A DNA stretch of 64,000 nt from Actinernus sp. WN-2022. Lineage: Eukaryota; Cnidaria; Anthozoa; Actiniaria; Actinernidae. Location: assembly GCA_030867875.1 (NCBI GenBank), contig JAOWCC010000916.1, positions 1,496,001 to 1,560,000 on the forward strand. The letters run 5' to 3'. Every line of letters begins with the position of its first letter. Position 1 is the first letter of the stretch. The translations under genes and the position numbers were made by a program. The notes below the pieces were generated by a model. It was given only the letters and a program-made list of their open reading frames with translations. It was not told the DNA's origin and did no database searches. Of the stretch, positions 56,750 to 64,000 are shown in pieces.

Positions 56750-57580
56750 GGTTGAGTGGCTGGTTCAACTGTGCCGAAGTTAGTTCGGGGCCAGCATTTA
56801 TGTGGCAAAGGCTGGGCTGTGATTGGTGCATTAAGCTAGGCCTACGATTGGTTTGCTAAGCGAAGCGAGCGCTGTGATTGGTGGGTGTTTCAATCCGGCT
56901 TTGGTTCGAATTCAAGTTCAGTGGATTTTGGGTTTTGGAATCGTCAAGGGCACCCCCAAAACAGTCATGAAATGTTCTAAAATTTTCTGTGACCTTAGCT
57001 CTCAAGGGCTTCTACATTTCCCCCTGTTTTTTTCGTCTTCGGCAACCCGGGAAAGGGTTCCTTTTACTACCGAAACCTCGTGCCCATTGTCTTACAGGAA
57101 GCCTTACGTTAACCATCCAATCAGGAGCCGCACGCCTTTACCACGCGTCATCCCATTCACGAGATAAACTGGAATAAACCGGTTGGACTAGTTTTGTCGC
57201 AGGACGCCGTACTTAACCAGCCAATCAGGAGCCACGCGCCTAAACTGGGATAAACCGGTTGGACTAGTTTTTGTTTTCCTAGCTGGGCGCGTTTGTCGAG
57301 GGGATTTAGGTTTTTGGATTTAGGAGCTTAGAAAAGACGTTTAGAAAACGCAAAGTGATTACGGCTTAAAGAAGGAAGGAAGAAGGGCTCCCCCCGGAGT
57401 GGGGCGAGACAATTTTGAAGAACAAGGGGCAGGGGGAGGGGTTTTTCAGAGGATTCTTAGACCCCAGGTGTTCAAGTCGAACCAAAAGCGGATCGAATTC
57501 CACCACTCACAAGCCGTGCTCCTTCTAGGGGAACCAATCACCGGCCGAGAAAAAGGCACCAATCAGAGAACATTGAAAAA
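56750..57580. promoter_or_regulatory. CCAAT-rich control region with repeated blocks
   Basis: Inverted or direct CCAAT occurs at about 56821, 56846, 56877, 57117, 57221, 57533 and 57560. The block CCAATCAGGAGCC ... ATAAACCGGTTGGACTAGTTTT appears at 57117-57197 and 57221-57273; the first copy has 28 extra bases. It resembles the repeat/CCAAT region at 53.2 kb and lies upstream of the gene at 57627. Confidence 0.55.
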
Positions 57581-57581
57581 A

Positions 57582-57621
57582 TATATAAGGAAGCGATGCA
57601 TTTTGATTTGGGTTAGTGTGA
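57582..57621 (+). promoter_or_regulatory. TATA box and initiator-like motif
   Basis: TATATAAGG at 57582-57590 and TTAGTGTGA at 57613-57621, then the ATG at 57627. Spacing equals that of the 53.4-kb promoter to within one base. Confidence 0.6.
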
Positions 57622-57626
57622 GCACG

Positions 57627-58433
57627 ATGGACTCTTGGAATTAGCTAGATGAAGAAGGCAATCCAGTCATCACTACCCTAGAAGAAGAGGCCCCGCTGCC
57701 TCATCCCTCCCCGGGGGGAGACCCGATGGGAGACCCGATGGGAGACCCGATGGGAGACCCGATGGGAGACCCGGAGGACGAGCTCACGTACGAAGAAATA
57801 AACCCCTACAACGCGGATGACTTGTACGCCTTCCTGGAGGATGTGGATTTCCCCCCGGGGGTAGACTATCCTTTCTCCTCGCAAGAACCATTTACATTCC
57901 CCGAGATGGAGACTCTAGAGGACGACATCACCGAGGAGGAAATAGAAAGACTCGTCGCCGCGCTGAACCTCCCCACCGTGCTTCCAGAAGTGACGGCACA
58001 AGATCTGGACGGTTTATTTCATCCGGACCCTCGGTTAAAATGGTCCCTCAACCAGATGTGGGGAAAAGGCGGGGCAAATCCCCCACAGACAGAGAAAGAG
58101 GACCACGAGGAGGATTACGAGGAGGACAACGAGGACGATTTCGATTCGGAGAAATGTCTCCACGCATTGTTTCCCGACGGCAAACGAGGGAGTGAGCAAC
58201 AGGGAGGTGGGAAAAAGAAGAAAATCAGCGCCGCCGATGCCGTGGAGGAGGAGGAAGAGGAGGAGGAGGAGGGGGAGGAGGAGGAGGAGGAGGAAGTCTT
58301 TGAACTCCTACAAACCCGGTCCAGAGCGTGCAGAAAATTCAAGACGACCTGTAAGGACTACGAACAACGAATAAGGACGCGATCCCGCGCGACTCTGCCC
58401 GAGGTAACGATTGACTACACTATTTTGGCATGA
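57627..58433 (+). pseudogene. Acidic protein, early-protein-like, with TAG at codon 6
   Basis: From ATG 57627 (MDSWN) the frame meets TAG at 57642-57644 and then stays open for 263 codons to TGA 58431. Downstream ATGs at 57726 and after lie in a four-unit GDPM repeat and could rescue translation. The protein is very acidic: DPEDELTYEEINPYNADDLY, FLEDVDFPPGVDYPF, an E/D-rich central run of about 20 residues, then a basic C-terminus with RTRSRA. Short aromatic-hydrophobic motifs in an acidic background resemble transcription-activation regions. No LxCxE motif is present. The family is not recognised; a nuclear regulatory role is inference. Confidence 0.5.
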
Positions 58434-58450
58434 CGTCACAACGCGCGGGC

Positions 58451-58548
58451 GAGGTGGCGCCTTGCGTTAAATCTCCTGTTGCAAGAGGCAGGGGTTCAAG
58501 CGCCAAGCGCACGGGGTTCGAGTCCCCGTGAGGAAATCAATTTTTTTT
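58451..58548 (+). ncRNA. tRNA-like Pol III transcript candidate
   Basis: A perfect B box GGTTCGAGTCC (58515-58525) sits in a T-arm (CGGGG, loop TTCGAGT, CCCCG). An A-box-like TGGCGCCTTGCGTTA lies at 58455-58469, a further B-like GGTTCAAG at 58493, and a T8 terminator at 58541-58548. The A-B spacing suits a long-variable-arm (Leu/Ser-like) tRNA. The acceptor stem and anticodon arm do not close properly, so it is not a normal tRNA; a VA-RNA-like viral transcript, a relic tRNA or a SINE head are possible. Confidence 0.5.
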
Positions 58549-58724
58549 CTTTTTCTTCTTGATCTTCTCTAGCCGGACTTCACTTTTTTATTTATTATTT
58601 TAATTTCTTTAAATTTAAATTTTTGTAATTTTTAATTTCACTTTTTATTTTTTTAAATTTATTTATGTATTATTTATTTATTTTATTTTATTGATTTATT
58701 TTATGTATAATTTTTTATGGACAG
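58549..58724. other. AT-rich spacer
   Basis: Low-complexity T/A-rich DNA between the Pol III candidate and the polymerase fragment. It ends with an acceptor-like ATGGACAG at about 58727. No gene. Confidence 0.4.
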
Positions 58725-58892
58725 GTCGCTATAGAGAAGGTCCTGGAGACCACCCTAGGAGAGGCTGGTCCGCAAGACAGAGTACGCCTGACCCTAGACG
58801 CTCCGCATCTGGACTACCCATTGGCTTTTCCATACCTGCTGAGGTCCACCCTCACCCCCGCCCTAATTCACGGTGGGCACAAACGACCATAA
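58725..58892 (+). pseudogene. Extreme N-terminal fragment of a Polinton/adintovirus-type DNA polymerase B
   Basis: Reads VAIEKVLETTLGEAG, DRVRLTLDAPHLDYPLAFPY and ends at a stop 58890. The spacing and composition match the N-terminal entry of protein-primed polymerases of Maverick/Polinton elements, and the family continues with the domain found at 61686-62648. About 2.8 kb of unrelated DNA separates the two parts. No ATG precedes it; the acceptor-like AG at 58727 hints at an upstream exon. Confidence 0.6.
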
Positions 58893-58993
58893 AAACGGCA
58901 TCAGTTCTATATTTTAAAAAGTTTTCAATGCAGACGATTGAATTTTGGTAGAAGGATGTAGAATCGCAAAAGGAATATAACCTGATTTTTTAA

Positions 58994-59449
58994 AGTGCCT
59001 ATGAAGCTTATTTTTTTATTTTAGATATCAATTCTACATCAAGTGAATAGTAGAATGGTAAAATATATTTTGCTTTGAATGCTGTGCCGCTGAGTTAAGG
59101 AGGTTTTAATATCCAAAATGCTAATTGCATGACGTCAGGGGAGGCATCAATTATTATACATTTTTTTTTGTTACAATTAAACAAATTTTTAAAATTATCA
59201 TTGTTATACCCATGGTTGAAATAAAATGATGTTAGAAATTTGTTTTCTTATATCAGTAGAAACGCCCATTCACAACCACTAAGAAGTGATTGCAGATGCC
59301 TCCCCTGACGTCACGCAATTAGCATTTTGGATATTAAAACGTCCTTAACTCAGCTGCACAGCATTCAAAGCAAGATATGTTTTACCATTCTACTATTCAC
59401 TTGATGTAGAATTGATATCTAAAATAAAAAAATAAGCTTCATAGGCACT
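58994..59449. mobile_element. TTAA-flanked foldback element 1 (456 bp)
   Basis: Ends AGTGCCTATGAAGCTTATTT (58994) and its inverted partner (to 59449). The arms extend about 150 bp (GATATCAATTCTAC, TAGAATGGTAAAA, ATTGCATGACGTCAGGGGAG). TTAA is at 58990-58993 and 59450-59453. No coding capacity. Confidence 0.8.
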
Positions 59450-59453
59450 TTAA

Positions 59454-60800
59454 AGGAGCTCATTCAACCAAGGTGCATTGCGAGCTCAAATTTCTCGAAC
59501 CGCCATTTTCGGGGCCCCCGATAATGGCTCTGGAGAGCTTCTTGAAACAAATCCTATTCCATCGGTCTCACAGGGCCATACCAGTTGATTACTTATAGGG
59601 GAAAATGTTCCTTATTTATTAGCTTTTGTGTTCAGTCATATATTTCCGAATTTTCACCTGCCAGGGGAAGTATTGAACGTATTCTGGAGTCGCCTTTGGT
59701 CAGTGAAATTATTACTAGAGCCTGTACTGGAGTTAGCAGACTGTTTGATCGTAATTCCTACAGTTTATCCAAACCAGGGCCTTTCTACATTGGCTTGATC
59801 GACCCGCAGACCTAAATGACAATAAATTTAAAGGTCAGAAGAGCTGAGCCTTTTGCTTATCATTATCGGACACTTACAACATTTAAAGCAAATTGCTTTG
59901 ACTGAAGACTCAAGTATGCGGTACACGCGCGGTACATGAAAGAATACAAATCTCGCAGTTTATCTCTTTGTCTTAGTCTTGGTTTTCGCTCAATGTACAT
60001 GGACAATGCTGAGACAATTAAAGTAAGTAAAAGTGAAATGTTGTGTTAATATCTGCATGAGCGGCTGTAAAGTGGAAACCTATTTTATAAATGTTTCTTT
60101 GCTGATGAATAAACTCCCCGGGATAAAAAACTTTTTACTCAGCATATCCATTGTACGATTAACGGAAGTCAAGGGGATTTTAAAATGACACAAACCGGCT
60201 GAAATTCAGGCTAACAAACAATAACATTATACGGATTCGATTCCTCAAATTTGATTTCAAATTTGCATATTGCTTTGGCGAGTCAAAATGTGGTACGGCG
60301 AACGCACGGACCTTGAACACAAATAGAATGTGGCAAACAGTACTTCAACATTTCAAACCAGCATATTGGCAGGGACAACCAAGCTCCTTTCTTTCGACTA
60401 CACGTTCTTGCATGTACAAGCCTAGAAAGGAAAGAACTCTAAATGTATAACGCTATCGTAGAATTGATTAATTTCCTTGCCACACGATCTGCATCGCTGG
60501 AACTTGGTTCAGAAGTTGGACAAGTTGGTTCGCTAGATCGAGCATTAGATGGATTGCTAGCATCACGTCGAGGAATTTTTATCGGAGAACCGTAGTAATT
60601 CCGCTCATTCTATTATATTTCTTCAAGTATAAAGGCAACCGATCTCCCCGCCGATCTCGGCCATTCAGTTCAACTCGTAAACTCTATTTATAAACAGCCC
60701 GATATCACATTTTCTGATTGGCAGCTGTCCGATTTCAAGTAGTTTCCCGTATGAAAACAATAACAGTGACTCGCAATGCATCTTGGTTGAATGAGCTCCT
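59454..60800. mobile_element. TTAA-flanked element 2 (1347 bp), adjacent to element 1
   Basis: Short terminal inverted repeats AGGAGCTCATTCAACCAAG (59454) and the inverted equivalent (to 60800) of about 32 bp. TTAA is shared with element 1 on the left (59450-59453) and present on the right (60801-60804). The interior has no convincing transposase; a frame at 59585-59815 is unremarkable. Confidence 0.75.
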
Positions 60801-60804
60801 TTAA

Positions 60805-61685
60805 GCTATGTTACTACCATCGTGACGTCACAATGACGTCATTTACCCATTTGTAATACGTTTCTTGCAACTGTTCATTATCTCTAAAAACGAAATGTCG
60901 TATATTGTTAAAATCTACTCGTGATGAGAATGAAGGAATCGAAAACCCGATGTCGATTGGTTAAGGAAATCAAAAGTTATGAAAGTTTGAATTTTGTCCT
61001 TTTTCCCGCCAAAATTTGGCGGGAAATAAACACCACAAAAGCATTTATAAAAACATCGCTTCATTCAATTTTTAGAGTTGTAAATATTGTTGCATGACAT
61101 TTTGTCCAATCATAAAACACGTTGGTGGCTAAAATCGTATGTTTTTTTAATTTTGATTTTTTGTCCATAACCGGCTTAAAATTGAAGTCATATTTTCAGC
61201 AACGTCATTATGACGTCATACTTTTTTATACATGCCCTTAGAAAAAAATCCTTTGAGTGATTTTCGAGTTTTAGTGATGAAATGCGCTAGTCTGGCACTC
61301 AAAACCCACATTATTTTCTTTTCTTGATTTTTTAACAATAGGCAGCCTTATTTAGGTATGACACCTGACGTCACTAAATATGACGTCATAGCAACAGTCA
61401 TTCCTCTATAACTTTTGCTATAATAGTCGTAGAACGTTCAAATTTGCGCCAAAGGAATGTGTGTCATGAAGGCCCTTTGATGGTGTAGTCTGTTTGTAAC
61501 ATCTATTAAAGGGGGAATTTTACCAAAAAAGGAGGCATCACTTATGACGTCACAACAACGTCATCATACTAACATAAAACACCTAAAATATGTAGTTTCA
61601 TTTTGTTAACAAGTCACCAACATTTCTTCAAATTGAGACTATAAGTAAAGAAATGGTTTTAATTTTAATTATTTGTCCACGCTCA
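60805..61685. other. Remaining insert between polymerase fragments, CRE-rich
   Basis: AT-rich DNA with six perfect TGACGTCA octamers (60823, 60834, 61211, 61366, 61381, 61545). CGGCATCAGT at about 58903 recurs inverted near 61687 (ACTGATGCCG), possibly the ends of a larger insertion that was later hit by the TTAA elements. No gene. Confidence 0.45.
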
Positions 61686-62648
61686 CTGATGCCGATTTTG
61701 ACGTACTTTATGCCCGACGTGATTATGGCCAGAATTGGGGAGATCACCCAATCAAATCAAGAATTCATTATGAGGGGCCGCTTCCACATCCATGTGTTTC
61801 ACGTTAAAATACCCAGCGCGGGAGGAGGGCGTCCGGCCCGTTGCTGTACGACTGACTTGTCGAAATTTAAAAAAATAAAACGAAGCATCGTGAGGATACA
61901 CAATTATGATGAACTGTGCATGGCCAGAGGATTGGTCACGGCCCTGGCCCTGGAGCAGCAACATCCTTATTACTACGAAATAAGGCGAGGGAGACCCCGA
62001 CAACGGACTCTAGCCTTGGAGCTCCACCACCAGGCAGGCGTCCCTATTCAACCGTGTGGTATCCCGGAGCTCAAACGATTCCAAGCCTACTTGGCAGATC
62101 AAGGGGTAGAAGTGAATCTGGTTTCCCGAGAGCATATGAATGGTATTATTTACTCGGGCCACCTCCCTGAGGCCCGCTACCGCGTGTACCTCTACCAAAC
62201 CGAGAACCACCACTATGACGTCATCACCAACATGAGGGGTCTCCTGAACGCCAAACACTTCTGCCCCCTCTGCCAGAAGACCTACAACGATCCTAGACAA
62301 CACGTTTGTGACACGACCTGTATCTGTTGTGGGGTCAAGGACTGCTCTCCCCTCCCCCATGGGGAGAGATTTTCTTGGAGAAAATGCGACCAGTGCCGGC
62401 GGTGGTTCAAGAGTGGGGCCTGCTTCGACAACCACCGCCGTCACCAACCCCACCGGACGGGGCAAGGGAATCTCTACACCAGAACATGGAGTTCGTGCGA
62501 ACGGTACACACGTTGTGTCCAGTGTGGGGTGACGGTAGACCATTTGGCTCGGGGCCGGGATGGAGTCCACGTGTGCGGAGAATACCGTTGCCGGGTCCGT
62601 ACCCTCGGGCGCCGGCAAGTTGCGGATTTTTTGGACCATAATACCTAA
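61686..62648 (+). CDS. Polinton/adintovirus-type DNA polymerase B, N-terminal region only
   Basis: The open frame extends from 61653; the homologous part starts near MPDVIMARIGEITQSNQEF. It includes SKFKKIKRSIVRIHNYDELC, MARGLVTALALE and VYLYQTENHHYDVITNMRGL, then a zinc-rich stretch with CPLCQKTYNDPRQHVC, CCGV-x2-C, CDQCRRWFKSGACFDNH, CVQCGVTV and HVCGEYRC. These are typical of the N-terminus of protein-primed B-family polymerases in Mavericks. The exonuclease and polymerase catalytic motifs are absent: the frame stops at 62646-62648, overlapping the end of the convergent gene by four bases. This copy cannot make a working polymerase by itself. Confidence 0.75.
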   Translation: MMPILTYFMPDVIMARIGEITQSNQEFIMRGRFHIHVFHVKIPSAGGGRPARCCTTDLSKFKKIKRSIVRIHNYDELCMARGLVTALALEQQHPYYYEIRRGRPRQRTLALELHHQAGVPIQPCGIPELKRFQAYLADQGVEVNLVSREHMNGIIYSGHLPEARYRVYLYQTENHHYDVITNMRGLLNAKHFCPLCQKTYNDPRQHVCDTTCICCGVKDCSPLPHGERFSWRKCDQCRRWFKSGACFDNHRRHQPHRTGQGNLYTRTWSSCERYTRCVQCGVTVDHLARGRDGVHVCGEYRCRVRTLGRRQVADFLDHNT

Positions 62649-63047
62649 GCGGCGTCCAGAGCTTTCTTGGCACCGTAAGCCACGCCTCCACTGATAGCTC
62701 CGGCGGCAAAAACGGCGGCGGCAATGAGAACGGCGGTCGTGAAAATGAAGCCCCCTCGCTGGCCCACGGCCTTTTTAAGCTTGGCTTTCTGCACCGCTGT
62801 CGAGGAGGAGAGCAAAATCCTTTTCCTCACGGCCGGCGGCAGGGCTTTGTTGGCTATTTTTCGAAGTTTCACCTTGATGGGAGCAAAGACTTTCTTGGCG
62901 CGGGCCCCTATCGGAAAAAGTTCCACGCAAGGCGTTGTGCACCACTTCGCTGGCCCGGATGAGTTTCTTTTTCTGACCGAGATCTGCTTTGGCAAATTGT
63001 CGGATGAACAGCGCGTGACGTTGAAGCAAGGGGGAGGCCATCACCAC
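62645..63047 (-). pseudogene. Small basic protein with hydrophobic C-terminus (virion-type), frameshifted
   Basis: ATG 63047 opens LLQRHALFIRQFAKADLGQK and VVHNALRGTF. Near 62915 the protein-like reading changes frame to KKVFAPIKVKLRKIANKALP and RKRILLSSS, ending in FIFTTAVLIAAAVFAAGAIS and KKALDAA. Basic helices followed by a glycine/alanine-rich hydrophobic tail, lying next to the packaging ATPase, suggest a minor virion or core protein of Polinton/adintovirus type. A 24-base gap separates it from the ATPase stop, so the two are probably co-oriented late genes. The stop at 62645 overlaps the polymerase stop. Confidence 0.55.
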
Positions 63048-63071
63048 AACTGAACGATTTCCCTGGGGGGC

Positions 63072-63997
63072 TTAACCTATAAAGTTAATCCATCCCCCTT
63101 TGTTCGGGACCTTTTTTGTTTTGTTGTTTTGTTGGGTCTCTTCCACACCGCCCCACGAAGCTCTCGACCCCGATTTACTCGCTCTTTGTACCGAGGGGAC
63201 CTTCTTCTTTTTCTTAGTACCCCCTCGTTGCTCTCTTAGTTGCAGTTGCTTTCCTACGAGGTGCTTTTGTAGTTTGTAGTAGAGCTTGGGGTAGGACAAA
63301 CCAGGCATCACAACCTTGGGTGTTTTGGCTAAGAGTTTCAACAGGTCCAACGCATTGCCCACCCCCTTTTGATCCTCCTCCAGCACGTAGGCGCGATACT
63401 GTTGTCCCTCCTCGGAGAAAATATTGGTGCGCAGCCGGATTTGGGGCGGGGTCCGGGGGTGCAGGTCGAAGAGGAGGTAGCCAAAGGGGCGTTGGGTCGC
63501 GTCCTGGTAGGCCCGCATCACCGCCGGCACTTGCCCCGGAAAGGCCTGTTCGGCCAATTTTCGGACTTGCAACGAATCCCGAGCGTTTTTAAAAGCCACC
63601 AGGTAGTGCGCGTTGATGGAAATGGTGCGCGCATACTTGCCTGGGGGAAAAATGTTCTGGGTCAGGTACAGCACGGAAATGTTGTGGTGGTGCGAGCCTT
63701 TGGTGAACAGGTCCACCACCCGCTCGTCCTTGGAGCCTTCTTTCATCAAATCGTCCAGGATCAAGAGGCCCTGCTTGCCGCGAAAGGCGGCGTACGGGTC
63801 GTCGGGAAGCCCCTCCACAAATTTCACCCCCAATTGTTTTTGCAGGGCAGTGAACCGGGGTTGCCAGGCACTGCCATAGCAGTACACGATCGTGAGGGGT
63901 GGGTGGGTGAAATGGGACTTCGCATGCTGCAAGAGTCTTTCGGTGAACACCGTTTTTCCCGATTGATATTGCAGGGCGCTTGGAAACGGACATCCAT
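63072..63997 (-). CDS. FtsK/HerA-type genome-packaging ATPase
   Basis: The minus-strand frame of about 290 codons ends at 63072. The P-loop QSGKT is at about 63951-63965. Further on are TIVYCYGSAWQPRF, GLLILDDLMKE (Walker B with DD), SHHHNISVLYLTQNIFPPGK (sensor-like N/Q) and FKNARDSLQVRKLAEQAFPG, the order of A32/FtsK-like packaging ATPases in Polintons, adintoviruses and NCLDVs. The tail is lysine-rich (GGTKKKKKVPS). A start at ATG 63997 would place a short lead before the P-loop, but the frame shifts by one just upstream of it, so the first residues are uncertain and the gene is marked by one probable frameshift. The motor pumps DNA into preformed capsids in that family. Confidence 0.85.
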
Positions 63998-64000
63998 CGT

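Noticed and set aside
57627..58433. Retinoblastoma-binding LxCxE motif
   Set aside because: Nearest match is LTYEE, without the cysteine; not claimed.
58451..58548. Functional tRNA with assigned anticodon
   Set aside because: The acceptor and anticodon stems do not pair convincingly.
62010..62639. 209-codon minus-strand gene
   Set aside because: Antisense shadow of the zinc-rich polymerase region; no motif.

Overview
The window looks like nuclear DNA of a marine invertebrate, most likely a cnidarian (anthozoan, coral-like). This rests on AT-rich sequence, short GT-AG introns, many CR1/L2-type non-LTR retrotransposon pieces with (ATT)n tails, TTAA-flanked foldback elements, and fast-evolving families (HECT ligases, alpha-kinase-like, RecQ-like, SAP/PHD-like exons) of the kind I know from anthozoan genomes. 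The species cannot be named from sequence alone.

Region by region: 1-5.1 kb holds a nearly complete two-ORF LINE (ORF1 with one in-frame stop, ORF2 with endonuclease and reverse transcriptase) nested in a TA-flanked DNA element that itself sits in one copy of a diverged direct repeat. 5.1-12.5 kb is a graveyard of repeats, foldback elements and LINE remains. 12.6-13.4 kb and 18.0-18.4 kb carry the same 66-bp tandem repeat in opposite orientations around 4.6 kb without a convincing gene. 19.5-26 kb has broken exons (zinc-binding, RecQ-like, alpha-kinase-like, coiled coil); one exon is split by a 1.43-kb TTAA-flanked foldback element.

26.3-35.0 kb (+) is a multi-exon HECT-type E3 ligase gene whose catalytic C-lobe looks damaged. 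43.0-44.8 kb (-) is a second HECT gene, nearly intact, with a one-base slip in a C7 run and a 347-bp transposon with perfect 9-bp target duplication just upstream. 35-42.9 kb and 45.3-53 kb are further mobile-element debris: a LINE endonuclease piece, RecQ-like pieces, a BEL/Pao-type protease, Tc1-like and DDE transposase remains, and a Crypton-like tyrosine recombinase with a correctly phased intron.

From about 53.1 kb to the end the sequence changes: GC-richer, compact, TATA boxes close to starts, poly(A) signals at stops, convergent genes overlapping by four bases. It encodes the N-terminal region of a Polinton/adintovirus-type protein-primed DNA polymerase, a small basic protein with a hydrophobic C-terminus, a FtsK/HerA-type packaging ATPase, and an early-like block: a GRF zinc-finger protein overlapping a CxxC protein, tandem RING-like exons, an acidic protein, and a tRNA-like Pol III transcript candidate. 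I read it as a decayed endogenous adintovirus/Maverick. Its polymerase gene is interrupted by about 2.8 kb that includes two adjacent TTAA-flanked elements and many TGACGTCA sites. The window ends just at the ATPase start, so the rest of the element (capsid, protease, integrase, polymerase catalytic domain) is not visible.
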